Below are positions 8,695 through 15,875 of a DNA stretch of 60,012 nt, piece after piece. The translations under genes and the position numbers were made by a program. This stretch comes from an uncultured Oscillospiraceae bacterium. GTDB lineage: Bacteria; Bacillota; Clostridia; Oscillospirales; Oscillospiraceae. Position 1 is the first letter of the stretch; each line of letters starts with the position of its first letter. The stretch is from the NCBI GenBank assembly GCA_900759385.1, contig CAAEUZ010000117.1, positions 1-60,012 of the forward strand, read 5' to 3'. The notes beneath the pieces were generated by a model, which was given only the letters and a program-made list of their open reading frames with translations, ran no database searches and was not told the DNA's origin.

Positions 8695-9723
8695 ATGAAA
8701 AGAAGCTTTGTATTCGCACTTGTCCTCTGCCTGATGCTGACGCTCACCCCGTTTGCGTCGGCCGCGAGCGACGAGGCAAACGAGGCCGCCAACGCTCTCT
8801 ACGAGCTGGGGCTGTTCCAGGGCACGGCAGAGAACGCCGACGGCACGCCCGTATTTGACCTTGACCGCGCCCCCACGCGCGCCGAGGCCGTGACCATGCT
8901 CGTGCGCCTGCTCGGCGGGGAGGACGCCGCCCTCGCCGGCGACTGGGACACACCTTTTACCGACGTCCCCGAATGGGCTGAACCGTATGTTGGCTACGCC
9001 TATAGCAAGGGGCTCACGGACGGCACGGGCGAGACGGCCTTCGGCTCCGGTTCCTCCGTGACCGCCGCGCAGTACATAACCTTCGTGCTCCGCGCGCTCG
9101 GCTATGAGAGCGGCTCCGACTTTGAGTGGGCCTCCGCCTGGGAGCTCAGCGACGAAATAGGCCTCACGGGCGGCGAATACGGCGCGTCCACCACGAGCTT
9201 CCTGCGCGGCGACGTGGCCGTGATCTCCTACGACGCGCTCAGCTGCACGCTCAAGGACAGCGACGTCACGCTGCGCGACACGCTCACCGGTGAGCTGGTA
9301 GCGTATGAGCTCGAGGGCATCGGCACGTTCTATCTCCCAGAGGGCGGCGAGGCCAGCAGCTGGGAGACTGACGACCCCCTGCCCGGCGGCTGGGCCGGTC
9401 AGATCGAGTTCGAGGACTTCACCGTCTACTGCGGCTGCAACGGCCCGGAGAGCTACGCCGCCGCGGGCGTGACCTTCCCCGAGAGCGTCGAGGAATATTC
9501 CCAGCGCAGCGGCCCCCAGGGCAACAAGCCCGCCGATACGGAGTACGCCTATGACGACTACGGCAACATGTTTGTCCAGTACAGCTCCGACGGCAACGAC
9601 ATCTACTACGTCATAGATATCGGCAGCGAGTGGGCCTACGGCTTCAACTTCTACTGCCCCGAGGGGACTATCGAAAACTACAATCCGGGCCTCTGGTTCT
9701 CACTGACCGAGCTCAAAGACTGA
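8695..9723 (+). CDS. S-layer homology (SLH) domain surface protein
   Basis: A 342-residue secreted protein. A classic signal peptide (KRSF, a hydrophobic core, then cleavage near ASA, about residues 1-22) is followed by SLH-type repeats (about 25-200) with the usual FTDVPEWAEPYVGYAYSKG and TRAEAVTMLVRLLG patterns, which bind pyruvylated cell-wall polymer. The C-terminal 135 residues form a separate domain that is also found in the neighbouring lipoprotein. It contains YLPEGGE, EEYSQRSGPQ, YDDYGN and CPEGTIENYNPGLW. AAAGGAG precedes the ATG by a normal distance. Its function is unknown, and the domain may bind a ligand at the wall. Confidence 0.85.
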   Translation: MKRSFVFALVLCLMLTLTPFASAASDEANEAANALYELGLFQGTAENADGTPVFDLDRAPTRAEAVTMLVRLLGGEDAALAGDWDTPFTDVPEWAEPYVGYAYSKGLTDGTGETAFGSGSSVTAAQYITFVLRALGYESGSDFEWASAWELSDEIGLTGGEYGASTTSFLRGDVAVISYDALSCTLKDSDVTLRDTLTGELVAYELEGIGTFYLPEGGEASSWETDDPLPGGWAGQIEFEDFTVYCGCNGPESYAAAGVTFPESVEEYSQRSGPQGNKPADTEYAYDDYGNMFVQYSSDGNDIYYVIDIGSEWAYGFNFYCPEGTIENYNPGLWFSLTELKD

Positions 9724-9737
9724 GGAGGAAATAACAA

Positions 9738-10265
9738 ATGAAAAAGCTTGCATCCCTTGCACTGGCGCTCTGCATGATTTTCGCCCTCGCGGCCTGCGGC
9801 GGCGAGAGCGGCACGGAGGCCACCGAGGACCCGCGCGCGGGCCTCACGGCCTACGAGCTTGAGGACGCCGCCACTGTCTATCTCCCCGAGGGCGGCGAGA
9901 CCTACTACGAAGAGCAGACCGACCCCCTGCCCACCACCCAGTGCGGCGTGAACGTCGGCGACGCAAACCTGCACCTGGGCATCATCGGCATGGACGCCTA
10001 CGAGATTGCCGGAGTAACCCTGCCCGAGACGGTGGAGGAGTTCTCCCAGCGCAGCGGCCCGCAGGCCGACGTCGGCGAGGGCCAGGTGTTCGACTACGAC
10101 GATTACGGCAACTACTGCACGCAGTTCGTCCGCGACGGACGCGACGTCTACTACGCCGTCCGTGTCCGCGACAACGGCACCGCCGCGCTTGCCTTCTCCT
10201 GCCCCGAGGGCACGATCGAAAACTACAACCCCGGGCTCTGGATATCCCTCGTGGAAATCAACTGA
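9738..10265 (+). CDS. Lipoprotein sharing its domain with the SLH protein
   Basis: A 175-residue lipoprotein. The signal peptide ends in a lipobox (LAAC), so Cys21 or thereabouts should be lipidated and the protein held on the outer face of the membrane. The rest aligns along its whole length with the C-terminal domain of the preceding SLH protein (YLPEGGE, EEFSQRSGPQ, YDDYGNY, CPEGTIENYNPGLW), so the two are paralogous domains in different anchors. GAGGAGG precedes the ATG, 14 bases after the upstream stop, which makes a two-gene operon. The domain was not recognised by name. Confidence 0.8.
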   Translation: MKKLASLALALCMIFALAACGGESGTEATEDPRAGLTAYELEDAATVYLPEGGETYYEEQTDPLPTTQCGVNVGDANLHLGIIGMDAYEIAGVTLPETVEEFSQRSGPQADVGEGQVFDYDDYGNYCTQFVRDGRDVYYAVRVRDNGTAALAFSCPEGTIENYNPGLWISLVEIN

Positions 10266-10275
10266 AAGGAAGAAG

Positions 10276-10305
10276 CATCCCCGCCCTGCGGCGGGGATGC
10301 CGGTT
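10276..10305 (+). terminator. Terminator of the SLH/lipoprotein operon
   Basis: GCATCCCCGCC pairs with GGCGGGGATGC across a four-base loop and is followed by CGGTTTTT, directly after the lipoprotein stop codon. Confidence 0.85.
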
Positions 10306-10354
10306 TTTGCCTCAGATCCGCTCCGGCCTGTCAGGTAAGATGTCCGGTTAGTTC

Positions 10355-10392
10355 GGTTATTACGTTCAGCGCAATAACCGGGCTTTTATTTT
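10355..10392 (+). terminator. Second terminator-like hairpin
   Basis: CGGTTATT pairs with AATAACCG and is followed by GGCTTTTATTTTT. It marks the change from GC-rich backbone to the AT-rich stretch holding the TudS-related gene, and may be the tail of a gene brought in or lost there. Confidence 0.6.
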
Positions 10393-10432
10393 TGGAGGTG
10401 ACAAATGATCTATTCCAAAAAGCAGCCAGTCA

Positions 10433-10438
10433 TGTATA
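10433..10438 (+). promoter_or_regulatory. -10 box for the TudS-related gene
   Basis: A perfect TATAAT preceded directly by TG (an extended -10) lies about 37 bases before the ATG at 10475. No convincing -35 was seen. Confidence 0.5.
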
Positions 10439-10474
10439 ATATAAACGGCAAATCGGGATTTAAGGAGAATGATT

Positions 10475-11017
10475 ATGTTTGAAGACGGAAGAAGCAAAAA
10501 GGTGGTTTTTATTGCTCATTGTTTTCTAAATCAAAATTCCATCTCCGACGGAACCGCCGTCTATCCGGCTGTATTTAGGAATGTTATTGAATTATTCATG
10601 AACGCCGATATCGGCATTGTTCAAATGCCTTGTCCGGAGTTCTGCTGCTTAGGCCTTGACAGAGGAAACATCTGCGGAGCAGACTTTCCCGTTGTGATAG
10701 AAAATACCCGTATTCGTGCGGAGATGAAAAAAGATATTCCAAATGCGCAATTAGACCAATTAGCTGATTATGTGGTTTATCAAATATCAGAATACATCAA
10801 GTATGATTTTAAAGTTGTGGGTATTATAGGTGCAAACCGTTCTCCAAATTGCGGTGTGGATACAACATCAGATAATAATACCGAAATGAAAGGAATGGGG
10901 CTGTTCATGGAAAAGATTTCACGCCGGCTCTCTGAAAAAAGTGTATCCATACCGCTGATAGGATTAAAAGGAACTGACGATATTGCGGAGAAACTAGGCC
11001 CGTTATTAAAAAACTGA
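10475..11017 (+). CDS. TudS-related (CD3072-like) putative desulfidase
   Basis: A 180-residue soluble protein of the type annotated as a TudS-related putative desulfidase. TudS enzymes use a cysteine-bound [4Fe-4S] cluster to remove sulfur from thiouracil. Candidate cluster cysteines are in AHCFLNQNS (near residue 14), QMPCPEFCCLG (about 56-61) and SPNCGVD (about 127). The start at 10475 is preferred over 10469 because AAGGAG then stands seven bases upstream. The gene is clearly more AT-rich than the genes to its left, which suggests transfer. The substrate is unknown and the family call is from motif memory. Confidence 0.65.
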   Translation: MFEDGRSKKVVFIAHCFLNQNSISDGTAVYPAVFRNVIELFMNADIGIVQMPCPEFCCLGLDRGNICGADFPVVIENTRIRAEMKKDIPNAQLDQLADYVVYQISEYIKYDFKVVGIIGANRSPNCGVDTTSDNNTEMKGMGLFMEKISRRLSEKSVSIPLIGLKGTDDIAEKLGPLLKN

Positions 11018-11227
11018 AGCAGAAAAATCCTATAATCAGCCGAGCCAGGCGAACCAGTCAGGGCTCAGGATGGACGGCGCATGCGCGCCGCCTTTGCCGG
11101 CAGTCAAGGAGGCGGCAGCAGAAAGTGCTGCCACCCCCTGCGCATTTCTGGAATATCTGACAATGGGAACACCAGCTTCCCTGTGGTACAATCGGTACAT
11201 GACCACCTGAAGAAGGAGTTCGAAACG

Positions 11228-11359
11228 ATGATAAATGTATTGTTCGTCTGCCACGGCAATATCTTGAAAAGTCCTGGAAAAGCCAGTAAAATCAATGGGT
11301 TCACGAAGCACAAGGGCGCTTACTACACCACTACTACACCATTTTTAAAAGAGTCTTGA
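11228..11359 (+). pseudogene. Truncated low-molecular-weight tyrosine phosphatase, probable ICE left junction
   Basis: The 43-codon frame begins MINVLFVCHGNI, the exact start of the LMW protein-tyrosine phosphatases (VCHGNICRSP). It departs at the active-site loop, where the CX5R arginine is lost, and continues into unrelated sequence ending YYTTTTPFLKES. It keeps a proper ribosome binding site (AAGGAG). The simplest reading is that a mobile element integrated in the active-site codons and the tail is element DNA, so the junction near 11,263 would be an attachment site. The other half of the phosphatase gene was not found in the window. Confidence 0.55.
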
Positions 11360-11374
11360 TATGAGAGATTATAG

Positions 11375-11415
11375 ACAAGACGAGCCTTGCTAATTGCAAG
11401 GCTCGTCTTGTTTAT
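11375..11415 (+). terminator. Strong hairpin terminator at the ICE left end
   Basis: ACAAGACGAGCCTTGC (11375-11390) and GCAAGGCTCGTCTTGT (11396-11411) form a 16-bp perfect stem with a five-base loop, followed by TTAT. Between here and 11,604 no intact gene is seen. A 40-odd codon minus-strand frame (about 11393-11535) may be a fragment. Confidence 0.75.
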
Positions 11416-11604
11416 AAGCAGTCGGCTTAAAACATCCCAGTTTCCCTTTTAGGTAAAAGCTTCTGTGCCCACTTACACTTTCGTGCCACTCCAACGCAAC
11501 ACTAATCCTCGCTACCAGATTTCTTTTTAAATTATATCAGCCATAGGTCAATTTTCAACCATAATTTACATATCATATCTACCAACAAGAAAGGAGTCAC
11601 CCCT

Positions 11605-12681
11605 ATGTCCTGCCTGCTCAAGTACCGCTGGGTCAAGCTACCGCGCGCTTTGCTGCCGTCGGGCAAGGGGGTATTGGGCTCTTGGGCGCGGCTGGCAGTG
11701 CGGGCGGCGTTCAGAGCCGGTGCCGGGCGTTACTGCGGTCACCTGAACGCTGTGACGCCGGGGATGTGGTCAGGCGGCATCGTAGGAGTCAAGAGCATTC
11801 TCGGCGTCCGTCGTCGCGGCGACGCGCTGCGGATACTCGACGAGCTGCAAGCGCTCGGGTACATCACCTATACGCTCGACCCCGCCACCAAGAAACTCGA
11901 GTACCGCATACGCGACTGGGTGCTCGAGTGCTCCGGAGAGGACTGTTCTGACGGCGCGGTCTACGCCACGGACGGCTACGGATTTATCTGCCTGCCTAGG
12001 AACATCACTCAACGGCTCGCAGACAGGAAAATTAAATTCGGTGATGCAGACGCATGGCTGGATCTCTGGTGCCACACGGTGTGGCGGGAGAACAGCAATG
12101 CGTTTTCATATATGGCGCCCACGGTGCAGTTCGGCACTATGGGCGCCGCGCTCACTCTGGAAGCTCTGGGGCGGCGCTGGGGCTGGGAAAAGACCAAGGT
12201 ATGGAGATTCCTGCACAAGCACAGGGATGCCTTCGCTCTGTACCGTCTGCCCGGCTCAGGCGGCTGCCTCATCTTTAATAAGCTCTACCCAGCAGACACG
12301 GCGTTTTCTCTGCCGGAGAGCGCAGAGATTGTGCGCATAATCGCGCAAATGCGTATTCTCGCGGGAAATACTCACACCGGTCTGAGCGAGAACGAGCGCG
12401 TCAACCGGCTCATACGGCTGTGCAGCGGCGCAATTATCCCGGAGCTTGAAGCTCAAAGCCGCGTTGCACTTTTCAGCCGTATAACGCGCGCGTATTTTTC
12501 TCACTGCCGGAATTGTGAGAGCCGTGTATATGACTGCCGGGGTGTAAATACCGCGCAGGTGCGCGCAAGCACCCGCGCGCCCTGTGCTCTGAAACGACAA
12601 AGCGAGGTTCAAATATGGGAAAGCAAAAGAATTTGTCCACAAAATCCGCACACGAGCCGTCGAAATCCGATGCGCTCATAG
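11605..12681 (+). CDS. ICE-associated conserved protein, replication or DNA-binding type
   Basis: A 358-residue cytoplasmic protein at the left of the conjugative module. It is basic and rich in Trp and Arg, with winged-helix-like helices (for example LTLEALGRRWGWEKTKVWRFLHK at about 175-197, with its recognition-helix look). It is of a type I associate with clostridial ICEs, where it is usually unnamed. A cysteine pair pattern near the end (CRNCESRVYDC) may bind metal. AAAGGAG precedes the ATG. Its last 67 bases overlap the next gene in another frame, so the C-terminal tail may be extended by a frameshift. A replication-initiator or regulator role is only inference. Confidence 0.6.
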   Translation: MSCLLKYRWVKLPRALLPSGKGVLGSWARLAVRAAFRAGAGRYCGHLNAVTPGMWSGGIVGVKSILGVRRRGDALRILDELQALGYITYTLDPATKKLEYRIRDWVLECSGEDCSDGAVYATDGYGFICLPRNITQRLADRKIKFGDADAWLDLWCHTVWRENSNAFSYMAPTVQFGTMGAALTLEALGRRWGWEKTKVWRFLHKHRDAFALYRLPGSGGCLIFNKLYPADTAFSLPESAEIVRIIAQMRILAGNTHTGLSENERVNRLIRLCSGAIIPELEAQSRVALFSRITRAYFSHCRNCESRVYDCRGVNTAQVRASTRAPCALKRQSEVQIWESKRICPQNPHTSRRNPMRS

Positions 12682-13238
12682 ATTTCCTGGCGCGCCGCGG
12701 CGTAATAGCCGACGAGAACATAGACAGCGAAAAGGTCCGCGCCGCCAGAGCCGAGAAGCAGCGCATGATGTTCCACAACACCCGCCTGCTGCTTGAAAAC
12801 TACCGCAACATCGCCTGGACGCTGGAGTGCTTCCCGGACACGGTCGCAGACGAGCTGGAGCAGCCGTTCGAGAGCCTGGACACGCTCCTTGACCGCGTGG
12901 ACGCCGAGGTCGGGATGGGAAACCGCAAGCTGGAGGGTCGCATGGAGAGCGTGCGCAAGTCCCGCCTGCTGCTCGACCGGATAAACGAGGCGCTGAGCGT
13001 GCTCAAGCGCAAGCCGGGCAACGGCGAAAAGCTCTACGAGCTCATATACCTGACCTACATAGCCCCGGACAAGCTGACACACACGGATTTGCTCTTTCGG
13101 CTCGACCTCTCCTCGCGGCACTACTACCGGCTGCGTGAGCAGGCCATCCGAATCATCTCGCTCCGGCTCTGGTCGGCGCCCAACAGCGAGGCCGACGCGT
13201 GGCTCGAGGTGCTCACGCTCTTAGAGGGCATGGCGTGA
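12615..13238 (+). CDS. Sigma-like/ArpU-like regulator of the ICE
   Basis: A 207-residue soluble protein. The N-terminal two thirds are charged and helical. The last 60 residues (LDLSSRHYYRLREQAIRIIS, then RLWSAPNSEADAWLEVL) resemble the region 4-like helix-turn-helix of phage and ICE late regulators. It probably controls transcription of the transfer genes that follow, which begin with a separate promoter and leader hairpin. It overlaps the end of the preceding gene, and its ribosome binding site (GCGAGG) is modest. The family assignment is by overall look rather than a named domain. Confidence 0.55.
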   Translation: MGKQKNLSTKSAHEPSKSDALIDFLARRGVIADENIDSEKVRAARAEKQRMMFHNTRLLLENYRNIAWTLECFPDTVADELEQPFESLDTLLDRVDAEVGMGNRKLEGRMESVRKSRLLLDRINEALSVLKRKPGNGEKLYELIYLTYIAPDKLTHTDLLFRLDLSSRHYYRLREQAIRIISLRLWSAPNSEADAWLEVLTLLEGMA

Positions 13239-13274
13239 AAACAAAGTGGCAGAAAAATGGCAGGTCTCCCGCCG

Positions 13275-13303
13275 ATGACATGCAAAGCTAAAAAGTATAT
13301 ACT
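13275..13303 (+). promoter_or_regulatory. Promoter of the transfer operon
   Basis: ATGACA (13275-13280) and TATACT (13298-13303) are spaced by 17 bases. The start point would be near 13,310, giving an 80-base leader that contains a terminator-like hairpin before the first transfer gene. Confidence 0.5.
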
Positions 13304-13330
13304 GGCACCATCCACAACCGGGCAAACCAG

Positions 13331-13370
13331 AAAAGCGCCGCGCTCAAGAGCTTTGAGTACGGCGCTTTTC
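13331..13370 (+). promoter_or_regulatory. Terminator-like leader hairpin (attenuator candidate)
   Basis: AAAAGCGCCG (13331-13340) pairs with CGGCGCTTTT (13360-13369), and an inner CTCAA/TTGAG stem extends it. It lies between the promoter and the AAAGGAGG site of the 13392 gene, so it could cut off transcription unless antiterminated. Confidence 0.6.
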
Positions 13371-13391
13371 GCGTCCAAAGGAGGCAGATTT

Positions 13392-13763
13392 GTGAAGAAA
13401 GAAGTCAAGAGGGATAAGCGGCGGCTGGTCAAGGCCTACTGGTCGTCCATAACGGCGATGTGCTCGCTCGTGCTCATGGGCACGCCAGCCTTCGCCGCGT
13501 CCGGCGGGACAATCTGGGACAGGTTTTCGAGCATCATGCAGGACGTGTACGGGCAGCTCGTAGCCATCAGCACCATCGTCGCCGTAACGGTTGCGGCCGT
13601 CGCGCTTATAGTGCGCATGGTATCCCGCAACCAGCGGGCGGTAGACGAGGCCACGAGCTGGCTAAAGCGCATCGTTATAACCTGGATAGTGCTCAACTCG
13701 CTGGGCTTTATCGTGGCGTATCTGCAGCCCTTGATTGCCGGCGGGCAGTACACCGGCGGCTGA
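13392..13763 (+). CDS. TrbC/VirB2-like conjugation membrane protein
   Basis: A 123-residue membrane protein in the position of the type IV secretion pilin-like subunit. A signal-like N-terminus (basic KKEVKRDKRR, then a hydrophobic stretch ending FAAS, about residues 1-37) is followed by two membrane helices (about 58-78 and 93-115). This matches VirB2/TrbC-type proteins in topology and in location just before a TrbL-like gene. The start is the GTG at 13392, with AAAGGAGG nine bases upstream; a longer frame would run through the leader hairpin. Confidence 0.65.
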   Translation: MKKEVKRDKRRLVKAYWSSITAMCSLVLMGTPAFAASGGTIWDRFSSIMQDVYGQLVAISTIVAVTVAAVALIVRMVSRNQRAVDEATSWLKRIVITWIVLNSLGFIVAYLQPLIAGGQYTGG

Positions 13764-13775
13764 CGGAGGTGAAGC

Positions 13776-14444
13776 GTGCTCGACTGGATATTCGAGGGCA
13801 TCATAGACTGGGTTGCGGGCATTGCCTCGTCCATCATGGACGCCATATCCGGGCTGTTTCTGAACGCCCTCGGCACGGACATGACAGCGATGGAGGAGTA
13901 CTTTCCCTTCGTCTCCGCGGCCTTCGACGTCATGCAGTATATGGCCTGGGCGCTGCTCTTCCTCATCTGCGTGTGGCAGCTCTTCCGCGTGTTCGGCGGG
14001 CCAATAACCGACGCTGAGAACCCGTGGCAGCTCGTCGTGCGAAGCTGCCTTTTCGGAGTGCTTGTCGGCTACGCCAAGCCCATTTTCACGCTTGTGCTGG
14101 ACATCGCCCGGGCGCCGTACACCGCGCTGCTCGACGTGCAGCTCACCGGCGAGGATTTCACCTTTGCCGGGCTGGAGGAGGTTATATCCAACGGCCTCGT
14201 GACCATCGCCTCTACCATCACGGTCATAGCGCCGCTGCTGCTCCTTATCCTGCTCATCTCCGTGGGTTGGAACTACTTCAAGCTCCTGCTCGAGACCGTC
14301 GAGCGCTACATAGTCGTCGGCGTGCTGTGCTACACGAGTCCGCTCGCCTTTGCGATGGGCGGCTCCAAGGCCACAAGCCAGATATTTGCGAGCTGGTGCC
14401 GAATGGTCGGCTCGCAGCTCCTGCTGCTCGTGCTCAATGTCTGA
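13776..14444 (+). CDS. TrbL/VirB6-like conjugation protein, N-terminal part (interrupted by TGA)
   Basis: The first 222 codons of a polytopic membrane protein of the TrbL/VirB6 kind, which forms the inner-membrane core of the conjugation channel. It has about five membrane helices (near residues 45-68, 85-105, 140-170, 175-200 and 205-220). The frame stops at a TGA (14442-14444) inside a hydrophobic run ending LLLLVLNV. The same frame then continues without another stop for 475 codons. A tryptophan is expected there (NV-W-FLRAFNSS), so a single TGG-to-TGA change is likely. Treat it with the 14469-15869 segment as one broken gene. The start is GTG at 13776, with GGAGGTGAAGC just upstream. Confidence 0.75.
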   Translation: MLDWIFEGIIDWVAGIASSIMDAISGLFLNALGTDMTAMEEYFPFVSAAFDVMQYMAWALLFLICVWQLFRVFGGPITDAENPWQLVVRSCLFGVLVGYAKPIFTLVLDIARAPYTALLDVQLTGEDFTFAGLEEVISNGLVTIASTITVIAPLLLLILLISVGWNYFKLLLETVERYIVVGVLCYTSPLAFAMGGSKATSQIFASWCRMVGSQLLLLVLNV

Positions 14445-14468
14445 TTCCTGCGGGCGTTCAACTCCTCC

Positions 14469-15869
14469 GTGGGTCAGTACATAGCCAACGGCGGCGCGCT
14501 CACCAGCGGGCAGGGCTCGATCTTCCTCTGGTTTTTCTGCGCCCTCGCCTTTCTCAAAACCGCACAGCGCTTTGACAGCTACCTCGCATCGCTCGGTTTC
14601 AACGTCGCGCAGACCGGCTCGAGCATGGGCATTGAAATGGTCATGGCCGCACGCGTGTTATCTGGCGTAAGCGGCGGGGCTAAGAGCGCGGGCAACGTGT
14701 TCAAGGGCGGCTCGGCAGCGACCGGCACGGGTGCAGCAGCCAGCGGCTTCGCCTCGGCGCTCTCCGGCAAGTTCAAGGGCAACAGCTATGTGCGCGACGC
14801 CGTCGTGGACGGCGGTCAGCGCATGGGCATGGGCGGCAGCGTCGGCTTCGTGGGCAGAACCTTCGGCGGCATGGCGGCGAGGAACGGCGCCGTACTGACC
14901 GGCGACTCAATCGCCTCGGTGGCCTCGCGGCCTGAGAACGTCTCCGGCAGCATAGCCGGGGATATAGCAGACCGCAGCCTCGCTAACTATATGCCGCAGC
15001 TCGGCGGCTACACGCTCTCGGACACGCAGATAACCGGCGGTCACATAAGCACGAGCGCCACGGACGCCGCAGGCAATGCAAACAGTGTCGAGTTGTTCAA
15101 CGCGGCTCAGTACGAGAAGCCTGATGTGCCGCACTCGGTCGTCACCGCGTCCGACGGCAGTACCTGGTACCAGATGGCCTCCGGCGAGGGCAGCGGCGCT
15201 TTCTACGACGCGCCCACGTTCACCGGCAGCGCTGACGAGGCCTCCGCTGTCGCCTCGGCTTTCCCCGGCGTTGATGGCGGCACAATGCTCCGCACGGTGG
15301 ACGACGGCGTGATGGAGGCAACATCGGACGGCGGCAGCGCGCTATGGTACAACAGCGCCTATTACGATGAGCCTGACGCGCCGCACGAGGTCGTGACCGC
15401 CGCCAACGGCGTGGACTGGTACGCCATGCAGCCGCCCGCCGAGTCGCCCGCCTTTGAAGTAGGCGAGGAAGCCGCGTCGTACAACCGCGCGATGTTCCAG
15501 GACTTCATGCCCGGATACGCCCAACCGGTAACGGCTGTCGAGGGCGAGAGGCGTGAGGACGGACACTTTGCCGTGCGTCACGCAGACGGCAGCGGCACAG
15601 CGTTCTACGACACCGCAATCTATGCGCCGCCGCGTGGCGACTACCAGGTGTATGAGGACAAACGCGGACAGCAGTGGATTGCCATCCACGGCACGCCGGG
15701 CGTCGAACAGCGGCCTGTCTACCAGGACGGCAAACCCGTTTACGAAAACGGCAGCATGAAGACCGTCAAGGTCGAAACCGTGAAGTACGGCAGTACCCCG
15801 GGAAAATACCCGGCACCCAGAAAACGCGCGAAATCCGAGATGAAGCCGCCGCGCAAAAAGCGAAGGTGA
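14469..15869 (+). CDS. TrbL/VirB6-like conjugation protein, C-terminal part after in-frame TGA
   Basis: The continuation, in the same reading frame, of the gene that begins at 13776. Sense codons start directly after the TGA at 14445. A last membrane helix (IFLWFFCALAFLKTAQ) is followed by a glycine/alanine-rich soluble domain and a tail of three related segments (PHSVVTASDGSTWYQM, PHEVVTAANGVDWYAM, YQVYEDKRGQQWIAIHG), ending in a strongly basic Lys/Arg stretch. Such long soluble tails are usual for TrbL proteins of Gram-positive elements. The GTG at 14469 has no good ribosome binding site, so this half is probably not made independently. The gene is either dead or rescued by readthrough. Confidence 0.7.
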   Translation: MGQYIANGGALTSGQGSIFLWFFCALAFLKTAQRFDSYLASLGFNVAQTGSSMGIEMVMAARVLSGVSGGAKSAGNVFKGGSAATGTGAAASGFASALSGKFKGNSYVRDAVVDGGQRMGMGGSVGFVGRTFGGMAARNGAVLTGDSIASVASRPENVSGSIAGDIADRSLANYMPQLGGYTLSDTQITGGHISTSATDAAGNANSVELFNAAQYEKPDVPHSVVTASDGSTWYQMASGEGSGAFYDAPTFTGSADEASAVASAFPGVDGGTMLRTVDDGVMEATSDGGSALWYNSAYYDEPDAPHEVVTAANGVDWYAMQPPAESPAFEVGEEAASYNRAMFQDFMPGYAQPVTAVEGERREDGHFAVRHADGSGTAFYDTAIYAPPRGDYQVYEDKRGQQWIAIHGTPGVEQRPVYQDGKPVYENGSMKTVKVETVKYGSTPGKYPAPRKRAKSEMKPPRKKRR

Positions 15870-15875
15870 CGAAAC

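Noticed and set aside
10405..10482. 25-codon frame after GGAGGTG before the TudS-related gene
   Set aside because: It contains the TATAAT promoter of the next gene and overlaps its start, so it is probably not translated as a gene.
14442..14444. Reassigned TGA (Trp) genetic code
   Set aside because: Many intact genes in the window end at TGA with correct family lengths, so this is a local change.
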